A DNA stretch of 64,000 bases, taken from NCBI GenBank assembly GCA_017504965.1, contig JAFVQD010000008.1, positions 62,001-126,000 on the forward strand. The letters are read 5' to 3'. This DNA comes from Bacteroidales bacterium (GTDB lineage Bacteria > Bacteroidota > Bacteroidia > Bacteroidales > UBA932). A program made the position numbers and the translations under genes. Every line of letters begins with the position of its first letter. Within the stretch, counting starts at the first letter, position 1. Of this stretch, positions 27,653 through 37,483 are shown piece after piece. A model generated the notes under the pieces. That model saw nothing but the letters and a program-made list of their open reading frames with translations, was not told the origin of the DNA and did no database searches.

Positions 27653-29358
27653 AGCCACTGCTTCTCTTCCTCAGAGAGTCTTGACCACACCACAGGATCT
27701 GTAGATATAGGTATCTGAGTTATAGTCTCAAATTCGTAATATTCACCATCATCTCCCACCTTCCAAGGTGAGACCACTATGGTATTCTCTATCCTGATAC
27801 CGTGTGACCCCTCTACATATACTGCAGGCTCATTTGAAAGTACCATACCTGGATAGAGGTGGACTGGATTCTCCTCCATCCTTATGCTCTGAGGCCCTTC
27901 GTGGACACACAGATAATGTCCTATTCCGTGACCTGTCCCGTGGAGATATTTTTTTCCTCTGGAGAAGAGTGGGCCTCTGGCCAATATATCAAGCTGGGCT
28001 CCTCTGGTCCCCTGCGGAAATCTCGCCATAGAGAGATCTGTCATCCCCTTCAGGACAGCAGTATAGTCCTCCATCTCCTCCTGTGTCAATGGTCCCATAG
28101 GGATAGTGCGTGTGGTATCTGTAGTACCATATGTATACTGGGCACCTGAATCTATCAGGAGAAATCCCTTCTGACGGATAACACTGTAGCTCTCTTTGGT
28201 GGCTGTATAGTGTGGAAGCGCCCCATTGGCGGCATAAGCCACTATCGGCTCAAAACTCTCACCCCTATAGTCCTCTGACTCACTTCTGAACTCTATTAGC
28301 TTTTCTGCTATATCATATTCAGTCAATGGATTAAGGATATACTCCTGAGGATCTTTCTCCACGATATTCACCCTGAGATACTCCAGAAGTTTTTTCCAGG
28401 CCTTCGCATCCTCTGCACAAGCTCTGCGGAAGCCATCCAGTTCGACACTGTTTTTCTTTGCCTTCATCAGGTTAAGTGTCCCTCCGGTGGTAGGGTCAGG
28501 GAGGATATTCGGACCAGCAGCCATATAATTTTTTGCAGTTGCCTGATCAGATGAGAAGATCTTAACTACATCGTCACCAAGTCCCTTAAGGGCATCGGTT
28601 AAAGAGCTGTATCCCACTATCTCTACATTCTGGGATCTGAGATAACTTTTCACCTGCTCAGGGAACATATTCACACATCCAAATAGTGTTATCTTATCTG
28701 TGGTCACTATGGCATAGGCTATCACCAGAGGATTATACTCCACATCACAACCTCTGATATTACAGAGCCACGCTATCTCATCCAGAGCTGTAACCACATA
28801 AGCGAATGGTGTACCTACACCCAGTGCAGCACACAGTCTCTCACGTTTCGAGATGACAGATTCACCGGACACCGACTCCGGCATACACTCCACACTGTGA
28901 AACTCCAGAGATGGTCTCCCCTCCCATATCTCGTCGAAAGGGTCTGATATCATCTCCACTTTCAGAGGATCCAGAGCAGACAGATACCCTTTGTACTCCG
29001 AATAGGTGAACAGATCTTCATCGATAGCCACTGTCCCCCCTTCTGGAAGTTCACTTTTGATCCATTCCGGGATAGATGGCGTACCGGCTATCTTTAGTTT
29101 CATAAGAAGTATACCGGTCCCTGCCAGTTCCTTGTCTGCCTGAACAAAATATCTGGAGTCTGTCCATAAAGCAGCACTCTGTCCGGTAACTACAAGTGTC
29201 CCCGCCGACCCTGTAAAACAAGAGAGCCATTCCCTACATTTGTAATGGTCGGGAATGTACTCTCCGAAGTGTGGGTCATTGGAAGGAATAATCATTGCAG
29301 AGATCCCTTTTCGCTCCATAAGGGTGCGAAGAGAGATTATTGCCCCCCTCCTATCCAT
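27616..29358 (-). CDS. pepP: Aminopeptidase P family protein (M24 metallopeptidase)
   Basis: A 580-residue cytoplasmic X-Pro aminopeptidase of the long, eukaryote-like type. Two creatinase-like N-terminal domains (to about 300) precede the pita-bread catalytic domain. Metal ligands can be read: the two Asp in LIDSGAQYTYGTTDTTRTI, His in HGTGHGIGHYLCVHEG, and the Glu residues in SNEPAVYVEGSHGIRIENTI. It removes N-terminal residues preceding proline. The gene is last in a nine-gene minus-strand run, 11 bases after nagB, and its 3' end overlaps the convergent LysM lipoprotein gene by 37 bases. Confidence 0.93.
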   Translation of the reverse strand: MDRRGAIISLRTLMERKGISAMIIPSNDPHFGEYIPDHYKCREWLSCFTGSAGTLVVTGQSAALWTDSRYFVQADKELAGTGILLMKLKIAGTPSIPEWIKSELPEGGTVAIDEDLFTYSEYKGYLSALDPLKVEMISDPFDEIWEGRPSLEFHSVECMPESVSGESVISKRERLCAALGVGTPFAYVVTALDEIAWLCNIRGCDVEYNPLVIAYAIVTTDKITLFGCVNMFPEQVKSYLRSQNVEIVGYSSLTDALKGLGDDVVKIFSSDQATAKNYMAAGPNILPDPTTGGTLNLMKAKKNSVELDGFRRACAEDAKAWKKLLEYLRVNIVEKDPQEYILNPLTEYDIAEKLIEFRSESEDYRGESFEPIVAYAANGALPHYTATKESYSVIRQKGFLLIDSGAQYTYGTTDTTRTIPMGPLTQEEMEDYTAVLKGMTDLSMARFPQGTRGAQLDILARGPLFSRGKKYLHGTGHGIGHYLCVHEGPQSIRMEENPVHLYPGMVLSNEPAVYVEGSHGIRIENTIVVSPWKVGDDGEYYEFETITQIPISTDPVVWSRLSEEEKQWLYSHGFIDQPPM

Positions 29359-29369
29359 ATATTCTCTGA

Positions 29370-30182
29370 TTATTTCAACATTTTAGAGGCATCAAGATTG
29401 TCTTTCTCGATGTCTTTGAAGTAGTTGAAAGTACCTACTTTCAATTCTACAGTAGCAGCCTCGTCACAAACGATGATCCCCTTTCTATGCATCTGAAGGA
29501 CACTGATAGTCCAGTAGTGGTTAACAGACCCCTCTACAGCGTGAGCCAAAGCACGAGCTTTAGCGTGACCATTACATAGGATAAGAACCTCCTGAGCATC
29601 CATAATGGTACCTACACCTACTGTAAGAGCTCTCTTTGGAACTTTGTTTACATCGTTGTCGAAGAAACGTGAATTTGCTATAATAGTATCAGTAGTAAGT
29701 GATTTTACTCTGGTGCGTGAGTTCAATGATGAACAGGGCTCATTGAAAGCGATGTGACCGTCTGGTCCGATACCACCCATAAACAGATGGATGCCACCAT
29801 AAGAGGCGATTTTATTCTCATATCTTTCACATTCTGCTTCCAGATCGTAAGCATTACCATCAAGAATATTTACATTCTCCTCTTTGATATTGATGTGATT
29901 GAAGAAGTTGTTCCACATAAATGAATGGTAGCTCTCAGGGTGACCTTCGTCAAGACCGATATATTCGTCCATATTGAAGGTTACAACATTGGCAAAAGAG
30001 ACCTTACCTTCTTTATAAAGTCTGATAAGTTCCCTATATGTTCCAAGTGGAGTGGAACCTGTAGGAAGACCCAAAACAAAAGGACGCTCCGGTGTAGGGG
30101 CAAATGTGTTGATTTTGTTTACGATGTAGGCTGCTGCCCACTCTGACACTTCCCTGTAAGAGGGTTCAATAATTAGTCTCAT
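29370..30182 (-). CDS. nagB: Glucosamine-6-phosphate deaminase
   Basis: A 270-residue enzyme converting glucosamine 6-phosphate to fructose 6-phosphate plus ammonia. Family motifs: [16 protein letters not shown], the catalytic [34 protein letters not shown] with the active-site Asp and His, and [16 protein letters not shown]. Length is that of the hexameric Escherichia coli type. It lies 11 bases downstream of recN and upstream of the aminopeptidase, an operon setting without other amino-sugar genes. It may recycle amino sugars from peptidoglycan. Confidence 0.95.
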   Translation of the reverse strand: MRLIIEPSYREVSEWAAAYIVNKINTFAPTPERPFVLGLPTGSTPLGTYRELIRLYKEGKVSFANVVTFNMDEYIGLDEGHPESYHSFMWNNFFNHINIKEENVNILDGNAYDLEAECERYENKIASYGGIHLFMGGIGPDGHIAFNEPCSSLNSRTRVKSLTTDTIIANSRFFDNDVNKVPKRALTVGVGTIMDAQEVLILCNGHAKARALAHAVEGSVNHYWTISVLQMHRKGIIVCDEAATVELKVGTFNYFKDIEKDNLDASKMLK

Positions 30183-30193
30183 AGTATTCTCTA

Positions 30194-31801
30194 TTATAAA
30201 TTGTTTTTCAATAGTTCTTTTGCATTTTCTACGGCAGCATCGGTCAGATCCGCACCACTGAGCATTCTGGCCAGCTCCATCACCCTCTCCTGATCACTCA
30301 GCTGTCTGATATATGTTTTGGCTCCACCATCCACAAACTCTTTATACACGAGATAGTGGGCCCCTTTTTTGCTGGCTATCTGTGGAAGGTGTGTAATGGA
30401 AAATATCTGCATATTCTCACCCATCTCACCTATCATAGTTCCCATCTTGTCCGCTATCTTGCCAGACACACCCGTATCTATCTCGTCGAAGATCATAGTA
30501 GGGAGTGTAGTCAACTTGGCCATCACCGACTTCAGGGCAAGCATCACTCTGGAGAGTTCGCCACCTGAAGCTACCTTGGATATATCCGAAAGTCTGCTAT
30601 CTCCGTTGGCAGAGAAAAGGAATCTCAATTTGTCCCCACCTTTGGGTGTCAATTTTTCAGACCTCGAAACCTCCACATCAAATATTGCTCTGGGCATCTC
30701 CAGTGACCTCACTGCACTCTCTATGCATCGGGCCAGCTGCGGTGCACCTTTCTCCCTCTTGGCAGAGAGGAGTGCTGCAAGTTCTTTTCTCTGGCTCTCG
30801 AGCGCACTTATCTCCTCTATCAATAGATCTCTCCTCTGCTCCAGATCCTGCGCACCCTGCGCCGAATCCCTCAGGCTCTCCCTAATCCCGATCAGCTCTC
30901 TGACTGTGGTACAATGGTGCTTTTTCATCAGGTCATACAGGAGGGACATCCTCTGCTCCACTTGCTCCAGCCTCTGGGGGGAGACCGTTACACCTTCAGC
31001 CACTCTCTCCACATCCTGCTCTATATCATCAAGTTCTATTCTGGCTGATTCAAGCCTGCTGGCATACTCCTCAAACGACGGAATATATGCAGCCATCTTG
31101 CTCAGGAGTGATGATGCCTCCTTTATATTTTGCGACAGCGACACCTCGTATGGGTTGAAGAGGGATACCACTGTCTGTATATTCTCTTTTATAGTCTCTG
31201 CATTCGCAAGTTGCCCCTGCTCCTGCTCCAGTTCCTCAAGCTCCCCTTCCACCAGTCTGGCATCCTCCAGCTGCTTGAGCTGAAACTCTCTATACTCAGC
31301 ATCAGAGGCCAGAGCATCTATCTCCCTTTGGAGCTCTACAAGCTCCTCGGATTTGGCCTTGTGCATATCGTAGACATCCCTGTATCTCTCCAGATCCCCT
31401 TGAGAACCTGCATACTGGTCCAGAACAGATAACTGGAAAGCGTAATCACTCAGCAAAAGGTGCTGGTGCTGTCCGTGTATGTCTATAATTTTGTTCGAGA
31501 TCTCTGTCAACTTGGCAAGTGTCACCGGCTCATCGTTCAGAAAAGAGCGGCTTCTCCCTGCAGGTGTAATCACCCGTCTCAATATCAGATCATCGTCAAA
31601 CTCAGCCTCCACCACACAATTTTTGGTAGAGTCATTAAAAACAGACGCCTCTGCCTTGTGTCCAAGGAGAAGCGATATTGCCCCTAATAGGATAGACTTG
31701 CCGGCGCCAGTCTCACCTGTTATAATCACCAGCCCCTCCGGAAAAGAGATATCCAGAGAGTCGATAAGGGCATAATTCTGTATTATCAATTTTCTGAGCA
31801 T
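30194..31801 (-). CDS. recN: DNA repair protein RecN (SMC-like ATPase)
   Basis: A 535-residue SMC-family ATPase for double-strand-break repair. The Walker A site is [16 protein letters not shown] near residue 30. A long coiled coil fills about 155-350 ([31 protein letters not shown]). The C-terminal head has [17 protein letters not shown] (signature motif) and [20 protein letters not shown] (Walker B). Its start overlaps the 3' end of coaBC by 16 bases, and the pair is common in Bacteroidetes. Confidence 0.96.
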   Translation of the reverse strand: MLRKLIIQNYALIDSLDISFPEGLVIITGETGAGKSILLGAISLLLGHKAEASVFNDSTKNCVVEAEFDDDLILRRVITPAGRSRSFLNDEPVTLAKLTEISNKIIDIHGQHQHLLLSDYAFQLSVLDQYAGSQGDLERYRDVYDMHKAKSEELVELQREIDALASDAEYREFQLKQLEDARLVEGELEELEQEQGQLANAETIKENIQTVVSLFNPYEVSLSQNIKEASSLLSKMAAYIPSFEEYASRLESARIELDDIEQDVERVAEGVTVSPQRLEQVEQRMSLLYDLMKKHHCTTVRELIGIRESLRDSAQGAQDLEQRRDLLIEEISALESQRKELAALLSAKREKGAPQLARCIESAVRSLEMPRAIFDVEVSRSEKLTPKGGDKLRFLFSANGDSRLSDISKVASGGELSRVMLALKSVMAKLTTLPTMIFDEIDTGVSGKIADKMGTMIGEMGENMQIFSITHLPQIASKKGAHYLVYKEFVDGGAKTYIRQLSDQERVMELARMLSGADLTDAAVENAKELLKNNL

Positions 31802-33009
31802 CCGAGTAGTTTTTCGATATTATCTGCTATATCTTCTGCCACTTGGGCTTTTGATTTGAGGGTATATTCGTGTGTATGGCCACCCCTGAAAATAATCGAT
31901 ACTTTATTTGTATCCACAGCAAATCCGGCACCGGGATCCTGAAGGGAGTTAAGGACTATCATATCCAGGTTCTTTCTCTCCAGTTTGCCCTGGGCATTGG
32001 AGAGCTCATTATCTGTCTCCAGCGCAAACCCTACCAGAATCGATCCTTCCCTCTTTATCTTTCCGACCGATGCTGCGATATCGTTTGTAGGCTTGAGGGT
32101 GAGGACCATATCATCCCCCTCCCTTTTTATCTTTTTATCAGCTTTGTTTGATGGGGTAAAATCCGAAACTGCCGCGCATAGGATAGTGACATCGGGATTT
32201 GATGTGGTATAGCTCTCCATCACAGCCTCATACATCTGCCCGGCCGATATGACACTTGTCACCTTCGTATTGGGCATCGATATTCTCTGCGATGTGGGGC
32301 CACTCACTATCTCCACCTGGGCGCCTCTGCAAGCGAGTGACTCCGCTATAGCATAGGCCATCTTACCCGAAGAGTGGTTTGTAATGTATCTTACCGGATC
32401 AATGTCCTCTCTGGTGGGTCCTGCTGTGATGAGGACCTTTCGCCCCACCATAGACCCTTTCACACCGAAAACATACTTGATATAAGATACTATCTCGGCA
32501 GGTTCTGCCATCCTCCCTTTACCTTCCAGGCCACTGGCCAATTCACCGGATTCGGGCTCTGAGATCCAGACCCCTCTCTCTTTAAGTGTGGCGAGGCTCT
32601 GCTGTGTGGCGGTGTGCTTGTACATATCCAGATCCATAGCGGGAGCTACCACTACAGGACATCTGGCCGACAGGTAGGTAGTCAAAAGGAGATTGTCCGC
32701 CACTCCCGATGACATCTTGGAGAGGGTGTTGGCAGTAGCAGGTGCTATCAGATACATATCTGCCCATAGGCCCAGAGAGACGTGGCTGTTCCAGTCCCCA
32801 TTTTCAGGATTGTAGAACTCTACCAGGATAGGGTTCTTCGAAAGTGTGGCCATAGTAAGGGGGGTGATGAACTGTTTGGCCATCTCGGTCATAATAACCT
32901 TGACCTCAGCCCCCTCTTTCACCAGCTGTCTGACAAGTAGAGCAGCCTTATAGGCGGCAATACTACCTGTAACTCCAAGCAGGATATGTTTCCCCTTCAA
33001 TGAAGACAT
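31786..33009 (-). CDS. coaBC: Bifunctional phosphopantothenoylcysteine decarboxylase/synthetase
   Basis: A 407-residue enzyme carrying two steps of coenzyme A synthesis. The N-terminal FMN decarboxylase half (about 1-175) begins KHILLGVTGSIAAYKAALLVR and contains LIAPATANTLSKMSSGVADNLL and the PAMDLDMY segment (PAMN-like). The C-terminal synthetase half has KVLITAGPTREDIDPVRYITN and CAAVSDFTPSNKADKKIKR. It overlaps recN by 16 bases and follows the omega subunit gene by 5 bases. Confidence 0.96.
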   Translation of the reverse strand: MSSLKGKHILLGVTGSIAAYKAALLVRQLVKEGAEVKVIMTEMAKQFITPLTMATLSKNPILVEFYNPENGDWNSHVSLGLWADMYLIAPATANTLSKMSSGVADNLLLTTYLSARCPVVVAPAMDLDMYKHTATQQSLATLKERGVWISEPESGELASGLEGKGRMAEPAEIVSYIKYVFGVKGSMVGRKVLITAGPTREDIDPVRYITNHSSGKMAYAIAESLACRGAQVEIVSGPTSQRISMPNTKVTSVISAGQMYEAVMESYTTSNPDVTILCAAVSDFTPSNKADKKIKREGDDMVLTLKPTNDIAASVGKIKREGSILVGFALETDNELSNAQGKLERKNLDMIVLNSLQDPGAGFAVDTNKVSIIFRGGHTHEYTLKSKAQVAEDIADNIEKLLGCSEN

Positions 33010-33014
33010 AGCCT

Positions 33015-33329
33015 CTACTCTTCTGAAGCTTTACGATAGAAAACCTCCCCGTGCTGGAACTCGTCGATAGCTGTAAGGGTGGGTTTTGGAAGTCTTTCGT
33101 AATATTTTGAAACCTCGATCTGCTCTCTGTTGTCAAAAGTCTCCTCCAGAGTGTCAGCATAGTTTGAGAACTCCTCAAGTTTATGGCTGAGCTCCTGTTT
33201 GATGGATGCAGAGATCTGGTTTGCCCTTTTGGCGATAATCATTGTCGATTCATAAACATTCCCTGTTGGAGATGCGATCTCAACAAGATTTCTTGTCTCT
33301 GTGTTGTTACTGATTTTTCTTTGTTCCAT
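33015..33329 (-). CDS. rpoZ: DNA-directed RNA polymerase subunit omega (Bacteroidetes type)
   Basis: A 104-residue protein. The stretch NVYESTMIIAKRANQISASI corresponds to the omega/RPB6 core helix region (E.t...iakRA.qI), which wraps the C-terminal tail of beta'. The flanks (LEEFSNYADTLEETFDNREQ, HGEVFYRKASEE) are those of the longer Bacteroidetes form. It sits 1 base after bamD and 5 before coaBC. Association of omega with coaBC is conserved in several phyla (rpoZ-coaBC neighbourhood). Confidence 0.85.
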   Translation of the reverse strand: MEQRKISNNTETRNLVEIASPTGNVYESTMIIAKRANQISASIKQELSHKLEEFSNYADTLEETFDNREQIEVSKYYERLPKPTLTAIDEFQHGEVFYRKASEE

Positions 33330-33330
33330 A

Positions 33331-34128
33331 TTATTTACCTAATATTTTATTCACTTTTTTTGACAGGTTGTCCAACTCCTTCTTGTAGTCTGAGTCGGGG
33401 AATTCACTGATAAAGTTCAGATAGTCATCAGCGAAAACCATATAACGCTCCTTTTGTTTTTCAAATACACTGTTAAAAGCATATTTGTAAGAAGAGAGGG
33501 CTGTGTAGTACAATATCTCCTCACGGTAAATATTTGCAGCATCCTCTTTCAAAATATTCTTGAAGGCGTATTGCGCCGCCTTGTAATCTTCGGTATGATA
33601 ATAGATCTTGGCTGCTTCCAGAGCCTTCTTGTCCAGCCTCTCATCCAAATCTTTGAGCATATCGTCAAAGTTTGTCCTGTACTCAGTATTGGGATGCTTT
33701 TTCAGATACTCCCTGATGTGGTCCATCGCCTTATAGGTAGGGTTCTGATCCAGCTCATATCTGAGTGTCTGCTGATACAGGCACTCGATATAATAGTAAT
33801 TGGCTCTATCGCTGAACGGACTCAGAGGGAATGTCTTTATAAATGTGTTGAAGCAGGCCTCAGCGGTAAAGATGTCACCCCATCTGTAATTGGCAAGTCC
33901 CGAATAGTACTGCACTGTATCATCCTGTGCTGTACCCTTCACTGCCAGCTTGAGCGACTCAAAAAGTGAGACCGCTTTCGAATATTTGCCGGCATCGAAA
34001 TATGCAAATGCAGCATCATACTTGGCAGCTACATCATTACCTTGCAAGAGTGTCTCGAATTCACTCTTACAGGATGTACCCATCAGCAGGGCGATAACTG
34101 TAACTATAAAAAGTTTTATTCTCATCAT
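33331..34128 (-). CDS. bamD: Outer-membrane assembly lipoprotein BamD
   Basis: A 265-residue lipoprotein (lipobox MGTSC, Cys20) with TPR-like helical repeats: KYDAAFAYFDAGKYSKAVSLF, TFIKTFPLSPFSDRANYYYIEC and YKAAQYAFKNILKEDAAN. The FPLSPFSDRANYYYIE text is diagnostic of BamD/YfiO. It works with BamA in inserting outer-membrane barrels. The first ATG (ending 34128) overlaps the trxB stop as TAATG; a second ATG directly follows. It is encoded about 12 kb from bamA. Confidence 0.93.
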   Translation of the reverse strand: MMRIKLFIVTVIALLMGTSCKSEFETLLQGNDVAAKYDAAFAYFDAGKYSKAVSLFESLKLAVKGTAQDDTVQYYSGLANYRWGDIFTAEACFNTFIKTFPLSPFSDRANYYYIECLYQQTLRYELDQNPTYKAMDHIREYLKKHPNTEYRTNFDDMLKDLDERLDKKALEAAKIYYHTEDYKAAQYAFKNILKEDAANIYREEILYYTALSSYKYAFNSVFEKQKERYMVFADDYLNFISEFPDSDYKKELDNLSKKVNKILGK

Positions 34129-35063
34129 TATAGGTTTTGATTTGCAAGGAACTTCTCGGCATCCATAGCAGCCTTACAGCCCGAACCTGCAGCCACGATA
34201 CCCTGACGGTAGTGTGGATCCTGCACGTCACCGGCAGCAAATACGCCCGGCACATTGGTAGCCGATGTTACACCATCTGTCACGATATATCCTTGAGAAT
34301 CAACATTAATCCATTTGCTGAACACCTCTGAGTTAGGATGGTGACCGATAGCCAGGAAGAAGCCGTCGATATCTTTTCTGACCTCTTCACCTGCCTTGTT
34401 TACAACTATCAGGCCATTCACACCCATATCATCTCCAAGAATCTCTTTGGTATTGCACTCCCAGAGTATCTCTATGTTCTCTGTATTGAGAACCCTCTTT
34501 TGCATAACATCCGATGCCCTCAAGACGTTTCTTCTGACGATCAGATATACTTTCTTGCAGAGCCCTGCAAGATAAGTAGCCTCTTCACAAGCGGTATCAC
34601 CACCCCCTACTACAGCCACCACTTTACCTCTGTAGAAGAATCCGTCACAAGTGGCACACGCCGATACCCCCTGACCTCTGAACTTCTCTTCAGAAGGGAG
34701 ACCAAGATATTTTGCAGAGGCACCTGTAGCGATAATAACAGCCTCAGCGATTATCTCTTTCTCTCCATCCACGATCACTTTGAATGGTCTGTCTGAGAAA
34801 TCGACCTCTGTCACGACACCCCATCTCAGATCTGCCCCGAAACGCTCAGCCTGCTTGCGGAGGTCCGCCATCATCTGATTACCGTCCACACCTTCGGGAT
34901 AGCCCGGGAAGTTTTCGATCTCTGTAGTGGTAGTCAGCTGCCCTCCGGGCAACATACCCTCGTACAAAACAGGATTCAAATTAGCTCTTGAAGCATATAT
35001 AGCAGCAGTGTAACCAGCTGGTCCACTGCCAATTATAAGACATTTAACTTTTTCTTGTTCCAT
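34128..35063 (-). CDS. trxB: Thioredoxin-disulfide reductase
   Basis: A 311-residue flavoenzyme that reduces thioredoxin with NADPH. I choose the ATG ending at 35063 (MEQEKVKCLIIGSGPAGYTA), because the longer frame would overlap the upstream membrane-protein gene. The FAD site is GSGPAGYTAAIYASR, the redox-active pair is in VSACATCDGFFYRG, the NADPH site is VVGGGDTACEEA, and the second FAD motif is GVFAAGDVQDPHYRQ. Its stop overlaps the bamD start by one base. It may serve the thioredoxins and peroxiredoxins in this window. Confidence 0.96.
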   Translation of the reverse strand: MEQEKVKCLIIGSGPAGYTAAIYASRANLNPVLYEGMLPGGQLTTTTEIENFPGYPEGVDGNQMMADLRKQAERFGADLRWGVVTEVDFSDRPFKVIVDGEKEIIAEAVIIATGASAKYLGLPSEEKFRGQGVSACATCDGFFYRGKVVAVVGGGDTACEEATYLAGLCKKVYLIVRRNVLRASDVMQKRVLNTENIEILWECNTKEILGDDMGVNGLIVVNKAGEEVRKDIDGFFLAIGHHPNSEVFSKWINVDSQGYIVTDGVTSATNVPGVFAAGDVQDPHYRQGIVAAGSGCKAAMDAEKFLANQNL

Positions 35064-35067
35064 TCGA

Positions 35068-36018
35068 TCAAATATTAGTCTGCAAAGGTACAAATTTATT
35101 TCTAATCCATAACTCAAAACGATAGCCCCAAACCAATATTATAGACAATATCCATCTGGAAATTATAAGAATCCACCACACAGCACCGACAGATGCCAGT
35201 AGGAAGACATCTTCGAGGTTACTATGAGAGATACAGATATGGAAATTGGTCAGATCGACATCCTTCTGTGAGAGTTTACCGGTGCTCGCCTCATCTATCA
35301 TAGCTGCAGCCCCGTAAGCAAGTCCCACCACATTCGCGATAATCCAGAGAAATGATGATTTGGCTGGGAGACCGAATATTGCCAACAGCGGCTTGAGAAA
35401 CTTCGAAATCCATTTTATCACTCCAAATTCGGAGAGGATCCTCTGAAGAATGTTCAGAGAGAATATGATCGCCACCATCTTCACCACCAGTCCCGCTGTC
35501 GAGATGACCCAATCCTTCAAAAGGGGGAGGAAGAGGAGCTCTTCACCCTCCACTCCGTGAGCTACAGCCTGCACCGACTCAGCCGGGAGTACCCAGTTCA
35601 GTCCGAGACCCACCACTATGGAGGAGATGGTCCTATATACTATAATCCTCACTGCAGGGGTGCCGGTCTTCTTCTGGACAGCAGTCTCCACTATGATATT
35701 GTGTGCACAGAGGACCATAGCACTTAGAATAGTCATCTCCCTCACACTAAGATCGAGGGTCACCGCTACAGCAATGGCAGAGTATACATTTACAAAATAG
35801 CCCGACACGTATGCCAGAGCCGCCTCACCGGGAAGCCCCACTACGTGAAAAACAGGCTCCAGCAGTGCTGAGATCCAGGGGATCACCTGCAGATACCTCA
35901 GAAGCATAATGCAGAAAGAGACACCTACGGTCAATTTCACCACCCATACACAGGTCTTGAAGGTGCCGGGGAGGGCACCCTTAATGATAGAAATAAGCTT
36001 CGACCCAATTTTATCCAT
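35068..36018 (-). CDS. Gate-domain (nucleoside-recognition) integral membrane protein
   Basis: A 316-residue protein with about eight predicted membrane segments (e.g. TVGVSFCIMLLRYLQVIPWI, AVAVTLDLSVREMTILSAMV). It has the repeated glycine-rich Gate/nucleoside-recognition pattern (GLPGEAALAYVSGYFVNVYSAI; FGLPAKSSFLWIIANVVGLAYG) found in SpmA/SpmB and nucleoside transporters. The transported molecule is unknown. It overlaps the SDR stop by one base (TAATG), and trxB begins 4 bases after its stop. Confidence 0.8.
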   Translation of the reverse strand: MDKIGSKLISIIKGALPGTFKTCVWVVKLTVGVSFCIMLLRYLQVIPWISALLEPVFHVVGLPGEAALAYVSGYFVNVYSAIAVAVTLDLSVREMTILSAMVLCAHNIIVETAVQKKTGTPAVRIIVYRTISSIVVGLGLNWVLPAESVQAVAHGVEGEELLFLPLLKDWVISTAGLVVKMVAIIFSLNILQRILSEFGVIKWISKFLKPLLAIFGLPAKSSFLWIIANVVGLAYGAAAMIDEASTGKLSQKDVDLTNFHICISHSNLEDVFLLASVGAVWWILIISRWILSIILVWGYRFELWIRNKFVPLQTNI

Positions 36019-36812
36019 TAGTCAAAATTCCACTTTTTGGTTACAAATTTATCAATCCACGAGATAAGGGTATGAGGGAGAACTTTAGCCAGGAGGGCAG
36101 CAAACTTGTTTACCAGTCCCGGAGTTTTTCCGCTCCTCCCTTTGAAGAGCATCTTCAGCGCTATCCTCACCGCCTTTTGAGGGGTTATCATCACCCCAAG
36201 ATTGATGGCAAGTTTGCGCAGATTGTCAGAGAGATTGTAAAGCGGTGTAGATACTGCACCGAAATATACGGAAGAGGCCACTACACCCGTCCCTTTCAGC
36301 TCAGTGCGCAGCGCTCTGGTAAAGACTTTGGTAAAAGACTTGGTTGCAGCATACATAGAGATGAAAGGGTAAGGAAATACAGCTGCCAATGATGATATAT
36401 TGAGAATATATCCACACTTGTTCTCAAGCATAGCGGGGAGAAAATAGTGGCAGAGCATCGCCGTAGTGTGGTTATGGATCATCATTATCCTGCTCACCTG
36501 GGATTCTGTCATACTCTTGAAGTGTTTGGGATAGAGAACACCTGCATTATTCACCAATACCTTTACAAATGCATCGGGTCTCTCGTTTCTGATCCTCTGA
36601 TAAAGCCTCAGTGGGGCGTCTGCTTCAGAGAGATCCATCCCGACGGAAAGAATATCCAGATGGGGAAACTCTTGCGAGACCATCTCCTTGGCTGCATCTG
36701 TCTCATTCTGAAAGAGTGCTACTATAATCAGATTATATCCCCTGGCTGCCAATTGCCTGACATACTCCAGACCCATTCCGGAACTTCCTCCGGTAATAAG
36801 TGCGTAATCCAT
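36018..36812 (-). CDS. Short-chain dehydrogenase/reductase
   Basis: A 264-residue Rossmann-fold oxidoreductase. It shows the dinucleotide motif ITGGSSGMGLEYVRQL, the LVNNAGVLY motif, the catalytic Ser in LNISSLAA, and the YAATK (YxxxK) pair. The segment KVFTRALRTELKGTGVVASSV and a C-terminal helix (LAKVLPHTLISWIDKFV) resemble the DltE/YqjQ-like classical SDRs, which act on lipids or sugars; substrate is not predictable. It is the first gene of a nine-gene minus-strand unit and is preceded by an exact -7 box. Confidence 0.88.
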   Translation of the reverse strand: MDYALITGGSSGMGLEYVRQLAARGYNLIIVALFQNETDAAKEMVSQEFPHLDILSVGMDLSEADAPLRLYQRIRNERPDAFVKVLVNNAGVLYPKHFKSMTESQVSRIMMIHNHTTAMLCHYFLPAMLENKCGYILNISSLAAVFPYPFISMYAATKSFTKVFTRALRTELKGTGVVASSVYFGAVSTPLYNLSDNLRKLAINLGVMITPQKAVRIALKMLFKGRSGKTPGLVNKFAALLAKVLPHTLISWIDKFVTKKWNFD

Positions 36813-36845
36813 AAAAATTAAAAAAACTTATCTGAAAAACGGGTG

Positions 36846-36853
36846 CAAATATA
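36846..36853 (-). promoter_or_regulatory. -7 promoter box of the SDR-to-pepP operon
   Basis: TATATTTG on the minus strand, an exact TAnnTTTG match 33 bases before the SDR ATG. It faces the rubrerythrin promoter only 11 bases away. Confidence 0.65.
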
Positions 36854-36864
36854 GTTTTTTCTTT

Positions 36865-36872
36865 TAACTTTG
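36865..36872 (+). promoter_or_regulatory. -7 promoter box of rubrerythrin
   Basis: TAACTTTG matches TAnnTTTG, 24 bases before the rubrerythrin ATG at 36897. Confidence 0.6.
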
Positions 36873-36896
36873 TGTATCAATAAAAAGATAAAAGAT

Positions 36897-37469
36897 ATGA
36901 GTATAAAAGGTACAAAAACAGAACAGAACCTGCTAAAATCATTTGCAGGCGAATCACAAGCAAGAGGTAGATACACATATTTTGCAAGTGTAGCTAAAAA
37001 AGAGGGTTACGAACAGATTGCAGCCATTTTCCTGGAGACTGCTGAGCAGGAGAAAGAGCATGCAAAAAGATTCTTCAAATATCTTGAAGGTGGAATGGTA
37101 GAGATTACCGCTTCATACCCTGCAGGTATCATATCCACTACAGCAGATAACCTTAAAGCTGCTGCTGAAGGGGAGAACGAAGAGTGGACAGAACTATATC
37201 CTGAATTTGCCAAAGTGGCTGAAGAGGAGGGTTTCAAAGATATCGCTGTCACCTTCAGAATGATCGCCAAAGTGGAGGCAGAACACGAAGCACGCTACAG
37301 AACACTTTACGACAGAGTGGTAAAAGGTGAAGTATTCTCCAGAGAAGAGGCTATCCTATGGCAGTGCCGTAACTGCGGCTTCGTATGGGAGGGTAAAAAA
37401 GCCCCTGAGAAATGCCCCGCTTGTGTTCACCCTCAAGCATATTTTGAGCCTAAAAGGAACAATTACTAA
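36897..37469 (+). CDS. rbr: Rubrerythrin
   Basis: A 190-residue non-haem iron protein that reduces hydrogen peroxide in anaerobes. I choose the ATG at 36897 ([19 protein letters not shown]), since the longer frame starts inside the promoter. Di-iron ligands sit in [15 protein letters not shown] and [18 protein letters not shown], with a second pair in [13 protein letters not shown] and [13 protein letters not shown]. The C-terminal rubredoxin domain is complete: [10 protein letters not shown] and [11 protein letters not shown] give the four Cys ligands. Together with the peroxiredoxins it indicates an anaerobe coping with oxygen exposure. Confidence 0.95.
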   Translation: MSIKGTKTEQNLLKSFAGESQARGRYTYFASVAKKEGYEQIAAIFLETAEQEKEHAKRFFKYLEGGMVEITASYPAGIISTTADNLKAAAEGENEEWTELYPEFAKVAEEEGFKDIAVTFRMIAKVEAEHEARYRTLYDRVVKGEVFSREEAILWQCRNCGFVWEGKKAPEKCPACVHPQAYFEPKRNNY

Positions 37470-37483
37470 TCCTGCAAGAAGTT

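Noticed and set aside
30369..31283. 304-codon open frame opposite recN
   Set aside because: Serine- and leucine-rich product from the antisense of the RecN coiled coil; recN itself is certain.
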